Shown here: positions 17,536-27,064 of the stretch, one piece after another
Layout of the letters: each line of letters begins with the position of its first letter
Position numbering within the stretch: the stretch's first letter is position 1
NCBI RefSeq assembly: GCF_000455445.1
Contig: NZ_HG417096.1
Coordinates: 100,947-164,946 of the forward strand
Reading direction: 5' to 3'
DNA length: 64,000 nucleotides
Origin: Hoylesella timonensis 4401737 = DSM 22865 = JCM 15640
GTDB taxonomy: Bacteria > Bacteroidota > Bacteroidia > Bacteroidales > Bacteroidaceae
Notes under the pieces: generated by a model
Databases searched by the model: none
What the model was told of the DNA's origin: nothing
The model's input: only the letters and a program-made list of their open reading frames with translations
Made by a program: the position numbers and the translations under genes

Positions 17536-19452
17536 TTATCCCTTGTTGGCGAGATAAATATAGCTTCCCTCTAAGACGATGATTTCTTCGGCAACCAACT
17601 GTTCTAAAACTTGATCTAAGAGTTTTTCAGGAAACGCTAATTTGTCAAGCTCGGTGATATGATGTCTTTCCTTATCTTCCAGTCCATGAAGAATCGTTTG
17701 TTTGATTTCGTTTGTTGTGACGGTGTTATTTCGCTGTAAACCTTGATCCAAACAAACATCGCATTTCAAGCAGTCTTTTGCTTGTACTTCACCAAAATAG
17801 CGCAATAGCTGTTTGCTTCGACATACTTCATTGTTTTCCGCATAACGAATTACAGACTTGATGCGCTTGGAGAACTGTTCTTTACGCTCTTCGTAGACCG
17901 CTTTTGGTATTACCATGTTTTCAATTGCCTCGCGGTCTTTCGCATAAGTGATAAAGGGCATCTTTCGTTGAGGAATAAAGTGGAGGATTCTTCTTTGCGT
18001 CAATCCTTTTAAGATAAGGTACAACTGTTCGCGAGTGATACCCGTTTGTTGAGCCAAAAGTGCCTCGTCAATGTACACATAGTCAGTGAAAAGACCCCCG
18101 TATGTACGTAACAGACAGGTGATTACCTTTTCTTGTAGTGGGGAAACCTGATTGAGTTTGTATAATTCGTTTCTATCAAGAAGAAACATTACTCGAGCAT
18201 TGGAGTCAGGATCTGTATCATATTCCAAGTAGCCCGCACGTGACAGAATGAGCAAAGCGGAGTTCACAGGAATGGGAAAATAATGGAAGATGGCACAAAA
18301 CTTCCCAATGTCGAAAGTAAAGGTGTGCCCACTTCCGCTTCCTAAGCCTATTTCAAAATAATAAGCTAAGTGCTGATACACATCTTTAATATAGTCTTTT
18401 TCAGGAAAATTGTCTTCGATTCGCTTGTTGAGTTTATGCTTATCACTGGTGTTATACAACAAGACAGCGTAGGAACGCTGTCCATCACGCCCCGCACGCC
18501 CTGCCTCTTGAAAGTAAGCTTCTAACGAGTCGGGACAGTCGATGTGTATCACCACACGCACATCGGGCTTGTCAATGCCCATTCCAAAAGCATTGGTAGC
18601 CACCATGACCCGTATCTGATCCGTTTGCCATGCACGTTGCCGTTCATCTTTCACGCTGTGTTCTAACCCAGCATGATAATAAGTGGCAGGAATATCACAA
18701 GCGTTGAGCAGTGTTGCAACCTCCTTTGTGCGTTTTCTACTCCGTACATAAATAATAGCACAACCAGGGAGTGATTGCAGGATATGTAGGATTTCTTGAT
18801 TCTTGTCTTGTGCTGTTCGCACCACGTATGTGAGGTTTGAACGTTCAAAGCTCATTTGGAAGACATTCTTCTCTTTGAAGCCCAATTGTTGTTGAATGTC
18901 CTCAACTACCTCGGGTGTGGCTGTTGCAGTGAGTGCCAATAGGGGAGCTGCTGGCTTTTCTTTTCGAATATCGGCAATGTTCAGGTAAGCTGGACGAAAA
19001 TCATACCCCCATTGACTGATACAATGCGCTTCGTCGACGGTAATGAAACTGACGTTCATTCGACGAAGTTTCATCAAGAAAAGCTCCGAACCTATGCGTT
19101 CTGGAGAGATATATAAGAGTTTGATGTCACCAAAGATACAGTTGTCTAAGGTTTTGAGAATCTCTCTTCTTGTCATGCCCGAAAAGATCGCTGCCGCTGT
19201 AATCCCCTTTTCTTTGAGATGTTGCACTTGGTCTTTCATTAAGGCAATGAGCGGCGTGATGACCAAACATATCCCTGGTTGTGCTAAGGCTGGAACTTGA
19301 AAGGTGATAGACTTGCCTCCACCAGTGGGCATAAGACCTAAGGTGTCACGTTGTTGACCAATGCTCTCAATGATTTCACGCTGAATACCGCGGAAATCTT
19401 TGTATCCCCAGTATTGCTGCAGAATGCTTAAGTATTTGTCATGAACAGGCAT
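17536..19452 (-). CDS. recQ: ATP-dependent DNA helicase RecQ
   Basis: A 638-residue 3'-5' helicase used in recombination and replication-fork repair. Motif I is MPTGGGKSITFQ, motif II VDEAHCISQWGYDFRP, motif VI QEAGRAGRDGQ. The RecQ-specific zinc-binding cysteines are in the CRSKQLLRYFGE and DCLKCDVC region, followed by a winged-helix region. The C-terminus is slightly extended relative to the minimal form, and no clear HRDC domain is visible. It starts 4 bases after the recJ stop, so the two repair genes are one transcription unit. Confidence 0.96.
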   Translation of the reverse strand: MPVHDKYLSILQQYWGYKDFRGIQREIIESIGQQRDTLGLMPTGGGKSITFQVPALAQPGICLVITPLIALMKDQVQHLKEKGITAAAIFSGMTRREILKTLDNCIFGDIKLLYISPERIGSELFLMKLRRMNVSFITVDEAHCISQWGYDFRPAYLNIADIRKEKPAAPLLALTATATPEVVEDIQQQLGFKEKNVFQMSFERSNLTYVVRTAQDKNQEILHILQSLPGCAIIYVRSRKRTKEVATLLNACDIPATYYHAGLEHSVKDERQRAWQTDQIRVMVATNAFGMGIDKPDVRVVIHIDCPDSLEAYFQEAGRAGRDGQRSYAVLLYNTSDKHKLNKRIEDNFPEKDYIKDVYQHLAYYFEIGLGSGSGHTFTFDIGKFCAIFHYFPIPVNSALLILSRAGYLEYDTDPDSNARVMFLLDRNELYKLNQVSPLQEKVITCLLRTYGGLFTDYVYIDEALLAQQTGITREQLYLILKGLTQRRILHFIPQRKMPFITYAKDREAIENMVIPKAVYEERKEQFSKRIKSVIRYAENNEVCRSKQLLRYFGEVQAKDCLKCDVCLDQGLQRNNTVTTNEIKQTILHGLEDKERHHITELDKLAFPEKLLDQVLEQLVAEEIIVLEGSYIYLANKG

Positions 19453-19456
19453 GGCG

Positions 19457-21193
19457 TCATGTTTGATAATCTTCTCCTTCGGTAGGTCGTATGTCTTCTA
19501 TCTGCAACTGCACGGCGTTACGCTTAAAGACGTTGTCCTCCAGTGTATAGGCAATGTCAAAACTGCGTTTAGATTTGATGTATCGTGCCGATGCACTTTG
19601 TCCAAAGGCAATGCCATTAACAACATTGCTCGATTTGGAGTCGACCAGTTCCAGTTTAATATGCTCTTGTTCGCGCCCTACCACCTTACTTGTACCATAA
19701 TCGTACACACCGATTGTACTAAACATGGGTTTGGGATTGCCAGGTCCAAAAGGTGAGAATTTCTTTAATTCTTGATGTAGACGTTTGGTAATATCCTTAA
19801 AATCAATGATAGCATCAATATCTATAATTGGTTCAGTCTGTTCGGGACGAATGTGTTCATCTACATATTTTTGAAAACGAGTGCGGAATGTTTTGATATC
19901 ATCCCAACGTAAGGTCAGTCCTGCCGCATAGGTGTGTCCTCCAAAGTTCACCAACAAGTCACGACAACTCTTGATAGCAGCATAGATATCGAAGCCTGTT
20001 ACGCTGCGCGCAGACCCTGTTGCGAACTCTCCATCACGTGTAAGAACGACGGTAGGTCGAAAATAAATTTCTGTCAATCGTGAAGCTACAATTCCAATAA
20101 CGCCCTTCTTCCAGTTCTCATCGTAGAGAACAATGGAGGAATGATGCTTTTGGCTTTCTAATTTAGAGACGATAAGGTTAGCTTCTTCGGTCATTTGCTT
20201 ATCGATATCTTTTCGTTGCTCGTTATATTCGTCAATGTGTTTGGCTTGTCGTATGGCACTCGCAATATCCTTTTCCACCAGCAAGTCAACGCTCTCCTTT
20301 CCATTCTCCATGCGTCCAGAGGCATTGATGCGCGGTCCTATCTTGAAGACAATATCGCTCATGGAGATGTCTCTGTTGCCTAAATTGCAGATATCTATAA
20401 TGGCTTTCAGCCCAACACTCGGGTTTTGGTTGAGTTGTTTCAATCCATGAAAAGCCAAGATACGATTTTCATCCACCACAGGTACAATGTCAGCTGATAT
20501 ACTTACTGCACAAAAGTCAAGCAGCGGGATGAGCCGAGAGAAAGGAATGTTGTTGTTTTTGGCAAACGCCTGCATGAGCTTAAAGCCCACTCCACATCCA
20601 GAGAGATGCTTAAAGGGGTAGGTGTCATCGGGTCTTTTGGGATTGAGAATAGCCACAGCAGGTGGCATTACTTCGTCTGGTACGTGGTGATCGCAAATGA
20701 TAAAGTCAATACCTAAACTTTTTGCATACGCAATCTCGTCCGTTGCTTTAATTCCACAATCTAAAATAATAATCAGTTTGACACCTGTTTCTCGTGCATA
20801 TTCTAAACTCTTTTTGCTGACACCATAACCCTCGTCGTATCGATCTGGGATGTAATAGTCTATATTAGAATAGAACTGTTGGAGAAACTTGTACACCAAT
20901 GCTACAGATGTACAACCATCTACGTCGTAATCGCCATACACCAAAATGCGTTCTTTGCGCCCCATAGCATCGTTGAGTCTGTCTACCGCCACGTCCATAT
21001 CTTTCATCAAGAAAGGATTAATAAGGTCCGCCAGTTGTGGACGAAAGAACCTTTTTGCCGCAGACTCAGTGGTAATGCCTCGGCGGATGAGCAACAAAGC
21101 GAGTATGGTGTTGATATTTAATTTATCTCCTAACTCCTTAGCTGCCTTTGTTTCTTCTGATGTAGGTGGTACATAATTCCATTTGAAATGCAT
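19457..21193 (-). CDS. recJ: Single-stranded-DNA-specific 5'-3' exonuclease RecJ
   Basis: A 578-residue DHH-family nuclease of normal length. Motif I is YGDYDVDGCTS (DxDxD-type metal ligands), motif II is the Asp in IILDCGIKATDE, and motif III is the DHH of FIICDHHVPDE. The DHHA1 part has FGGHTYAAGLT, and the OB-fold is in the C-terminal 130 residues. RecJ resects DNA ends and stalled forks, typically with RecQ, whose gene follows directly. Its leader contains a strong hairpin at 21250. Confidence 0.96.
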   Translation of the reverse strand: MHFKWNYVPPTSEETKAAKELGDKLNINTILALLLIRRGITTESAAKRFFRPQLADLINPFLMKDMDVAVDRLNDAMGRKERILVYGDYDVDGCTSVALVYKFLQQFYSNIDYYIPDRYDEGYGVSKKSLEYARETGVKLIIILDCGIKATDEIAYAKSLGIDFIICDHHVPDEVMPPAVAILNPKRPDDTYPFKHLSGCGVGFKLMQAFAKNNNIPFSRLIPLLDFCAVSISADIVPVVDENRILAFHGLKQLNQNPSVGLKAIIDICNLGNRDISMSDIVFKIGPRINASGRMENGKESVDLLVEKDIASAIRQAKHIDEYNEQRKDIDKQMTEEANLIVSKLESQKHHSSIVLYDENWKKGVIGIVASRLTEIYFRPTVVLTRDGEFATGSARSVTGFDIYAAIKSCRDLLVNFGGHTYAAGLTLRWDDIKTFRTRFQKYVDEHIRPEQTEPIIDIDAIIDFKDITKRLHQELKKFSPFGPGNPKPMFSTIGVYDYGTSKVVGREQEHIKLELVDSKSSNVVNGIAFGQSASARYIKSKRSFDIAYTLEDNVFKRNAVQLQIEDIRPTEGEDYQT

Positions 21194-21249
21194 TTATATT
21201 GTTTTTTATTTTTGTCGAGTCGTACTCGCATGCGGTCATACGAGTAATG

Positions 21250-21269
21250 GTCTTCATAAAAATGAAGAC
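21250..21269 (-). other. Hairpin in the recJ 5' leader region
   Basis: GTCTTCAT pairs perfectly with ATGAAGAC around four A's; on the minus strand it lies about 57 bases ahead of recJ. A second, imperfect ACTCG/CGAGT pair with a 12-base loop lies closer to the gene (about 21223-21245). There is no T run on the recJ strand. Confidence 0.45.
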
Positions 21270-21474
21270 TTATTTGTGTGTAAAGTTACAAATAATTTAC
21301 CATAATGCATCGTAAATGTCACAAATAATTTGCATCATTCCCCAGCAATTCTTCAAAAAGTGTCTGGTCATGCGCATTCTTCTTCAATCTAACTTTTCTG
21401 CTTTGTCCTTTTCGCCTCATGTGTTTACTGAAGAAATTAGTTGCCTGTCCATGAGTTGAGGTATTGTCATAAAA
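21270..21474. other. Gene-free stretch between recJ and the C1 peptidase
   Basis: Upstream region of recJ. On the minus strand it reads TTTGTAACTTTACAC near 21280-21295, a possible -7 element. No reading frame or RNA gene is seen in the remainder. Confidence 0.35.
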
Positions 21475-21515
21475 AAGAAAGACCATTCTTCCTATGTGGA
21501 AAAACAGTCTTTCTT
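21475..21515 (-). terminator. Intrinsic terminator of the C1 peptidase gene
   Basis: On the minus strand AAGAAAGAC pairs with GTCTTTCTT around a loop of about 23 bases and is followed by TTTT, about 32 bases past the stop codon. Confidence 0.8.
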
Positions 21516-21547
21516 ATCGTGGTTTCAAGATCAACTTGAAGCGTTAT

Positions 21548-22750
21548 TTAGATATTTAATTTCTTACGGATATTTGCAGGAACAGCGTTCTTGTTTACCA
21601 TGAAATCCATCGTCTTGTAAGCTACAAAAGCTTTTGTCATGTACCAAATACCTTTGTACTTGCCACTTTCGCCCCAAGAGTTCTTTACCATGTAATATTC
21701 TTTCCCGTTTTGGTCCTTGGCAATACCAAAGATGTGCATGCCGTGGTCATCGGTTGTCTCCCAATTATCGAATGCTTCTTGGCGCATCTCTTGTGTAGGA
21801 ACAACTTCAGGCGCATTGATACCTAATGAATCTGCTTTGGCTTTCTTTGAGGATTTAGACATCTTAACCCAACGGTCAGCATCTGTTCCAGACAAATCGC
21901 GTGCTTTCTTCAAATCGTAAGCAATACCTAAACCATTGCGTGTAAATCCATCTTCAGAAACATCTCCGCCCCATGCTACGGTATAACCATTGTTGATAGC
22001 GTTGTCAATGATGTTGCAAATCTCTTCAATAGGAACGTTCCAGCTCAAAGGCCAACGCCAGTTGTCCTGTACTTCAACAGCAAATTGTGTCCAGAAAGGA
22101 TGATGTGTGTAGCTGGTGAAGTGTACATAGTCGTTCATGTCCAGTCCAAGACTTGCCGCAAACGATTGTGGTGTATAGGTTTTTCCTTCGTATGTAAATG
22201 TGTCAGGAGTTTTGCCAAGGTAAGCATCAAGAATTCCTACCATTCCTTTTTTCCATGTAGAAGAAATTTTCTTTTGCTTACTTTTTGCTATCGTTTCAAC
22301 ATAAGGTGTCAGAAGTTCAAAGAATTCGCCAAAGTTAGCCAGCGAGTCACCTGTCATCGTGCCAGGCAATGGCATTGCTGTTTCGGGAACCATGCCATAG
22401 TGTTGCCAACAATAGATGGGGTCGTATGCGCTACCTCCTTGTGCAAAACTAACATCACCGTGCATGCGTACAGCCTTTTCAGCTCGGTCTTGGTATGTTT
22501 TGTGTGCTACGAACATCTCACATAGGTCGTACGTTTTCCCTGTCTTTTTTAAGATTTCACTTTCCAAGAAACTCAATGTAGAGTAAGCCCAACACGTACC
22601 GCTACGGTTTTGGTCTTTAACACTTGTAATCTTGTTTTGCTTTACAACAGTAAATACTGGCTTGTTGCTTTTAGCGGCAGTCTTTTTCTTACCTGCCTGT
22701 ACGCCCGTTGCCATGATGGCCAAGAGGGCGAACATCAAAATTTTCTTCAT
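21548..22750 (-). CDS. Exported C1-family (papain-like, bleomycin-hydrolase-type) cysteine peptidase
   Basis: A 400-residue cysteine peptidase with a signal peptide (about 1-19, TGVQAG), so periplasmic or secreted. Catalytic residues: Gln47 and Cys53 in KDQNRSGTCWAYST, His in DHGMHIFGIAK near 343, and Asn in MVKNSWGESGKYKG near 364. The pattern fits the aminopeptidase C/bleomycin hydrolase branch (C1B) rather than classic papain. It shares the strand with the M24 aminopeptidase just upstream (23 bases between them), which suggests joint use in peptide breakdown. Confidence 0.9.
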   Translation of the reverse strand: MKKILMFALLAIMATGVQAGKKKTAAKSNKPVFTVVKQNKITSVKDQNRSGTCWAYSTLSFLESEILKKTGKTYDLCEMFVAHKTYQDRAEKAVRMHGDVSFAQGGSAYDPIYCWQHYGMVPETAMPLPGTMTGDSLANFGEFFELLTPYVETIAKSKQKKISSTWKKGMVGILDAYLGKTPDTFTYEGKTYTPQSFAASLGLDMNDYVHFTSYTHHPFWTQFAVEVQDNWRWPLSWNVPIEEICNIIDNAINNGYTVAWGGDVSEDGFTRNGLGIAYDLKKARDLSGTDADRWVKMSKSSKKAKADSLGINAPEVVPTQEMRQEAFDNWETTDDHGMHIFGIAKDQNGKEYYMVKNSWGESGKYKGIWYMTKAFVAYKTMDFMVNKNAVPANIRKKLNI

Positions 22751-22773
22751 GTTTTTGAATAGTTTTTAATAAA

Positions 22774-24183
22774 TTATTTAGTTGAATTGTTAGCCATAAA
22801 TGCTTCTACATCTTTGGGATGGTATGGTATGCGCTGCTCACCAATGAAGCGACATCCGTTTTTAGTAATTAGGATATCGTCTTCAATACGAATACCTCCA
22901 AAATCTTTGTAGGTTTCCAAAAGTTCAAAATTCAAGAACTCTTTACAGTGTCCAGATGCTCTCCAGTCATCGATGAGGGCAGGAATAAAGTAAATACCAG
23001 GTTCGTCCGTCACCACAAATCCCTCTTCTAAGCGCCGTCCCATGCGCAGGGCATTGGTGCCAAATTGGTCAAGGATAGGTCGTGTCTCTTTGTCAAAGCC
23101 TACGTGGATTTGTCCCAAAGCCTCCATGTCGTGAACATCCATTCCCATCATGTGTCCCAGTCCGTGAGGTAAGAACATGGCATGTGCTCCTGCACGCACA
23201 GCCTCTTCTGTGTCACCTTTCATGAGTCCAATTTCTTTGAGTCGCTCCGTCATGAGCTTGCATACAGAGAAATGTACGTCCATGTATTTCACTCCTGGCT
23301 TTGCAACTTCGAGAGCGTGGTCATGACATTCCTCAACAATGCTATAAATCTCTAATTGTCGTTGTGTAAATTTGCCACTAACGGGATATGTTCGGGTGTT
23401 GTCAGAACAATAATTGTTCACAGTTTCAGCCCCAGCGTCACACAATGCCAACCTTCCAGACTCCAGTAAGTTGAGCGAAGGACTGCCATGCATGATCTCT
23501 CCATGTTGGGTAAAGATGGTTGGGAAGCTCACCATGGCTCCGTAAGAGTTGGCAATGCCGTCCACTTGTCCACCCACAAACTTTTCTGTTACACCCGGTT
23601 TGGTAAGGCGCATTGCTGTGGTATGCATGAGATAGCCTATCTTGGCAGCACGTTCCAGCTCTTCTATTTCTTGTTCTTCTTTGACAGAGCGCATCTTGAC
23701 AACCGCATGAATAAGGTCGAGGGACGACTTTTCTTGCTGTTGACTGGGATGAATGCCCAACAAGTCGTATATTTGGAGTTTGATGTCATGCCGATACGGT
23801 GGGAGGAAATGTATCTTTTGTTGCTTCTCCTGTGCACGCTTACAGATAGTAGAGAGTTCCTTCATGGGTGCTGTCTGCTGTATTCCAACCTGCGCAGCCA
23901 TATCTTTGACACTATCAACTGACCCGAACCAAACGACATCTTCAATGTCTATATCGTCTCCAATCAGTTTTTCTTGATCATTATCGATATCAATGACACC
24001 CACCAAGCCGTCTCTGTTTTGTCCAAAATAGTACAAGAAAGAGGAGTCTTGCCTAAAAGGATGATACCCATTGTACGGACCATTGGCAGGGGAGTTGTTG
24101 TTACCGAAGAGAATGATGATGCCATGACCAACTTCTTTTTTAAGTTGTGTGCGGCGTCTTATATAAGTTTGTTTGTCGAACAT
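22774..24183 (-). CDS. Xaa-Pro aminopeptidase, M24B (PepP-like)
   Basis: A 469-residue cytoplasmic metallopeptidase that removes the N-terminal residue before proline. The N-terminal creatinase-like domain is about 1-165. The pita-bread catalytic domain has the expected two-metal ligands: Asp in LALCDAGAE, Asp in CSDNTRTYP, His in LPHGLGHMMGMDVHD, Glu in VVTDEPGIYF and Glu in GGIRIEDD. No signal peptide is seen. It precedes the C1 peptidase on the same strand, a likely two-gene peptide-degradation operon. Confidence 0.94.
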   Translation of the reverse strand: MFDKQTYIRRRTQLKKEVGHGIIILFGNNNSPANGPYNGYHPFRQDSSFLYYFGQNRDGLVGVIDIDNDQEKLIGDDIDIEDVVWFGSVDSVKDMAAQVGIQQTAPMKELSTICKRAQEKQQKIHFLPPYRHDIKLQIYDLLGIHPSQQQEKSSLDLIHAVVKMRSVKEEQEIEELERAAKIGYLMHTTAMRLTKPGVTEKFVGGQVDGIANSYGAMVSFPTIFTQHGEIMHGSPSLNLLESGRLALCDAGAETVNNYCSDNTRTYPVSGKFTQRQLEIYSIVEECHDHALEVAKPGVKYMDVHFSVCKLMTERLKEIGLMKGDTEEAVRAGAHAMFLPHGLGHMMGMDVHDMEALGQIHVGFDKETRPILDQFGTNALRMGRRLEEGFVVTDEPGIYFIPALIDDWRASGHCKEFLNFELLETYKDFGGIRIEDDILITKNGCRFIGEQRIPYHPKDVEAFMANNSTK

Positions 24184-24400
24184 ATAATAATGTTTTATAG
24201 AATTAATCGTTTCTAATCATGCTGAATACTGTTTGTAAATGTGTCAGTCATAGTCAGTTAGCAGCAATCATGATGATGATGTATATGGGATTCCAAGGTA
24301 AACAGCTCAAATCTGTTTGTGCTTGGTTTCCACTATTTCTTGCAAAGATAATAAAAAGTGATGAAAAATATATAACTTTGTCTCAATTAATGAGTAATTT

Positions 24401-25246
24401 ATGCAAATTGATAGAAATACAGGATTAGTACTCGAAGGTGGAGGGATGCGTGGAGTGTTTACCTGTGGTGTCTTGGATGCCTTTATGAAGCATGATTTGT
24501 ATTTTCAGTATGTTGTTGCTGTGTCGGCGGGAGCTTGTAATGGTATGTCTTATATCAGTAAACAACCACGTCGCGCGCGCTTCTCTAATATCGATTTGTT
24601 GTCCAAATATGATTACATAGGATTGCGCCATTTGGTGACTCAGGGGTGTATTTTTGATCAAAAACTCTTGTACGATAAATTTCCAAATGAGTATGTCCCA
24701 TTCGATTTTGATACTTATTTCTCTTCTCCTTCTACCTTCGAAATGGTCACAACAAATTGCTTAACGGGTTTACCAGCTTACTTGACAGAACTACAAAATA
24801 AGCAACGAGCATTGGATATTGTGCGCGCTTCGAGTAGTTTACCCTTTGTAAGTAAGATTGTAGAGATAGACCAAATCCCCATGCTTGATGGTGGAATCAC
24901 AGATTCTATCCCTGTGATTCGCTCCATGGAGACAGGTCATCATAAAAACGTTGTCATTCTAACGCGTCACAAAGGCTATCGCAGTAGTGAGCGAGATAGA
25001 AAGATTCCCCATTTCATTTACAAGAAATACCCGCGTCTTCGCGTGGCTCTTAGTCGTAGAGTAGCGGCATATAACGAACAGTTGGAGTTAGTCGATCAGT
25101 TGGAAGCAGCTGGACAAATTGTCTGCATACGTCCACAAGACCCAGTGGAGGTAGGACGTATGGAAAAAGATACAGCCAAACTGGAGCGGTTATATCAAGA
25201 GGGATATATGTTAGGAGACGACTTCTGTCAATCTCAGATTAGTTAA
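24401..25246 (+). CDS. Patatin-like phospholipase (RssA/YjjU type)
   Basis: A 281-residue patatin-family lipid acyl hydrolase. The oxyanion motif is LEGGGMRGVF near residue 10. The nucleophile elbow is AVSAGACNG near 44 (Ala in place of the first Gly of GxSxG). The dyad Asp is in LDGGITDSIPV near 165. No signal peptide is seen, so cytoplasmic or membrane-associated. TAACTTTG at about 24371 is a good -7 element. It is a single gene, convergent with coaW. Confidence 0.9.
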   Translation: MQIDRNTGLVLEGGGMRGVFTCGVLDAFMKHDLYFQYVVAVSAGACNGMSYISKQPRRARFSNIDLLSKYDYIGLRHLVTQGCIFDQKLLYDKFPNEYVPFDFDTYFSSPSTFEMVTTNCLTGLPAYLTELQNKQRALDIVRASSSLPFVSKIVEIDQIPMLDGGITDSIPVIRSMETGHHKNVVILTRHKGYRSSERDRKIPHFIYKKYPRLRVALSRRVAAYNEQLELVDQLEAAGQIVCIRPQDPVEVGRMEKDTAKLERLYQEGYMLGDDFCQSQIS

Positions 25247-25354
25247 AAATGAAGCGACACGTCGCCCATGCCTCGCCAAAGGTTCTACTGTAAACGTCAT
25301 GAGTCATTCTTTGTAATGACAACCTCATCTCATGGAAGAAAGCTGCGCACTTGT

Positions 25355-26188
25355 CTATTTCTCTTTTTCGCTTAGATAAAACAGTGCAGCCCCAATCGCT
25401 GTACAGAATTCACTGTATTTGGGATTGATAAAGTTCACGCCATACATTTTCTCTAACCCACTGAACACCATCTTACATTGAGGGAGTAAAGTAAGGTTAC
25501 CAATGAGTACATAATCTTTGATACCCGACCCCAAAGATGCTAAAATCGTGCTGCTGCCAATGGTCTGTAACACCATGGTGATGATGCCCAATGCAATGTC
25601 CTCACGCGAAGCGTTGCTCTTGGCATTTCCAAAGAGGGAAGCAGTAGCCGTTTTGGGTAGATTGGGGAGCGGTTCAGGACTGATATCACCGATACGAACA
25701 TCGATATTTGAGGCGTCGCCTCGCATGGCGAGCGAGGAAACTTGTCGGATATCATCCGTTTTCAACATAATGCGTGACAGGCCGATGAGCGTTCCACCCC
25801 CAATACCCACTCCGCCTATGTGTCTAATGTCATTGCCCTTACATTGTATAAGACTGGTTCCTGTACCCATGCTCACAACAATCATGTCCTCCAAGTCGGT
25901 CTCAAATCGGGCTCCCAAACCGTTGCAGATAAACTCTTCTGCCTTGGCTGTCGGCAAACCGTAAACGGAGCTGTCGACATAGGCAGCACCCACACCTGTC
26001 AACATCACCTGCTCAACATCGTTCAGTTGTATATTGTTGTCATGTAAATACTTACCAAATGCGCCATAAAGCGACGTCACGGGGTCGGTAGCCTTGATGC
26101 GAATAGGAGCTACTACTGTTCCGTCGTCATTGATACCTACAATCTTGGTGGTGCTAATCCCCACGTCAATGCCTATAACTATTGCCAT
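25355..26188 (-). CDS. coaW: Type II pantothenate kinase (CoaW-like)
   Basis: A 277-residue ASKHA-fold kinase. The phosphate-1 motif is IGIDVGISTTK, followed by VMLTGVGA, the adenosine-region VVSMGTGTSLIQ and the glycine-rich GGVGIGGGTLIGLS. It fits type II pantothenate kinase, the first step of coenzyme A synthesis, more than the type III (CoaX) form. Close homologues are sometimes annotated just as BadF/BadG ATPases, so the exact substrate is inferred. Its promoter region contains two tandem copies of the palindromic leader repeat. Confidence 0.85.
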   Translation of the reverse strand: MAIVIGIDVGISTTKIVGINDDGTVVAPIRIKATDPVTSLYGAFGKYLHDNNIQLNDVEQVMLTGVGAAYVDSSVYGLPTAKAEEFICNGLGARFETDLEDMIVVSMGTGTSLIQCKGNDIRHIGGVGIGGGTLIGLSRIMLKTDDIRQVSSLAMRGDASNIDVRIGDISPEPLPNLPKTATASLFGNAKSNASREDIALGIITMVLQTIGSSTILASLGSGIKDYVLIGNLTLLPQCKMVFSGLEKMYGVNFINPKYSEFCTAIGAALFYLSEKEK

Positions 26189-26215
26189 TTTCTTCTATTA
26201 TTGGTACTAATTTAT

Positions 26216-26286
26216 TGCAAAGATTGCGCAAGCCGAACACAAAGAAAGTTTACTTTCTATGTTGAGGCGAAGCCAACCTTCTGCAA
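26216..26286 (-). repeat. Palindromic leader repeat, copy 3 (proximal to coaW)
   Basis: Inverted relative to copy 1, so read on the minus strand it has the same order: GAAGGTTGGCTTCGCCTCAA, the AGAAAGT-AA-ACTTTCT core, then GGCTTGCGCAATCTTTGCAA. It lies 28 bases ahead of the coaW start and is a direct tandem of copy 4. Confidence 0.85.
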
Positions 26287-26354
26287 AGATTGCGCAAGCC
26301 GAAGACAGAGAAAGTTTACTTTCTATGTTGAGGCGAAGCGAATCTTCTGCAAAT
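26283..26354 (-). repeat. Palindromic leader repeat, copy 4 (distal to coaW)
   Basis: Read on the minus strand it begins with a -7-like TATATTTGC, then AAGATTCGCTTCGCCTCAA and the AGAAAGT-AA-ACTTTCT core. With copy 3 it would make up almost the whole 5' leader of coaW. The Nudix gene diverges on the other side. Confidence 0.85.
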
Positions 26355-26399
26355 ATACAACATTATCAATAATTATTTGTAATTTTGAATCATAATAAA

Positions 26400-26813
26400 A
26401 TGAATCACATGAAAACAGAAGTTACGCATGTAGTGGCTGCTGTCGTCCAACGTGGCAAGCGCTATCTATGTATGCAAAGAGGTCGTTCACAATATTCTTA
26501 TCTTTCCGAACACTGGGAATTCCCTGGTGGAAAGGTCGAAGAGGGCGAATCAGATCACGAGGCATTGGTTAGAGAAATCAAGGAAGAAATGGATTGGGAT
26601 GTATTTGTAGGACGAAAAATTGGAGAGGTGACGCATGCTTATCCTGATTTCAAAGTCTCTATTACAGCCTATCTCTGCAAAGGAGGCGATGAGGACTACA
26701 AATTATTGGAGCATCTGGATGACAAATGGCTACCCCTCGACCAACTGGAATCACTCAACTGGACCGAGGCAGACCGTGTGCTGATTGAGCGATTTCTGTC
26801 AGAAAAGGAATAG
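26400..26813 (+). CDS. Nudix (MutT-like) nucleoside triphosphate pyrophosphohydrolase
   Basis: A 137-residue Nudix hydrolase, probably a cytoplasmic cleaner of oxidised (d)NTPs such as 8-oxo-dGTP. The Nudix box reads GKVEEGESDHEALVREIKEE followed by MDW, matching GX5EX7REUXEEXGU except that the last Gly is Asp. The ATG at 26400 is preferred; another in-frame ATG lies three codons later, and a TTG at 26385 is possible. It is transcribed away from coaW across the leader repeats. The exact nucleotide is not readable from sequence. Confidence 0.88.
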   Translation: MNHMKTEVTHVVAAVVQRGKRYLCMQRGRSQYSYLSEHWEFPGGKVEEGESDHEALVREIKEEMDWDVFVGRKIGEVTHAYPDFKVSITAYLCKGGDEDYKLLEHLDDKWLPLDQLESLNWTEADRVLIERFLSEKE

Positions 26814-27064
26814 ATGATACCTCAACACTCCTGCACAATCCTTTGGGGTAGGGCGCTTTAGTCTCTTTTGTTGCAACACTCTTTTTGGGGTATTGCAAAT
26901 TCTGTAATCGCCCTTGTTTAGGTTGTTCTGTAAGCAATAATTCTGCAAATGAAGTTTGTTGCTTTGCTGATGCTTGGAGATAGAGGTGATATTTGTAAGC
27001 CTTAATGGCATTCACCCATGTCTTTTCAATAATCAACTCAATGAGTTAATCAGTAGTGGCATTC
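26814..27064. other. Gene-poor stretch with a possible decayed coding fragment
   Basis: No complete gene. On the minus strand, roughly 27036-26850, a lysine- and glutamine-rich translation (TWVNAIKAYKYHLYLQ) looks like the start of a real protein but has no recognisable family or conserved ending. It may be a remnant of a mobile gene. Confidence 0.25.

Noticed and set aside
26216..26354. Tandem copies as a short CRISPR array
   Set aside because: There are only two units with no spacer between them and no cas genes; single copies occur elsewhere in front of unrelated genes.
26755..27036. 93-codon minus-strand frame after the Nudix gene
   Set aside because: It overlaps the 3' end of a convergent real gene and matches no family I know. 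Kept only as a possible remnant in the gene-poor stretch.
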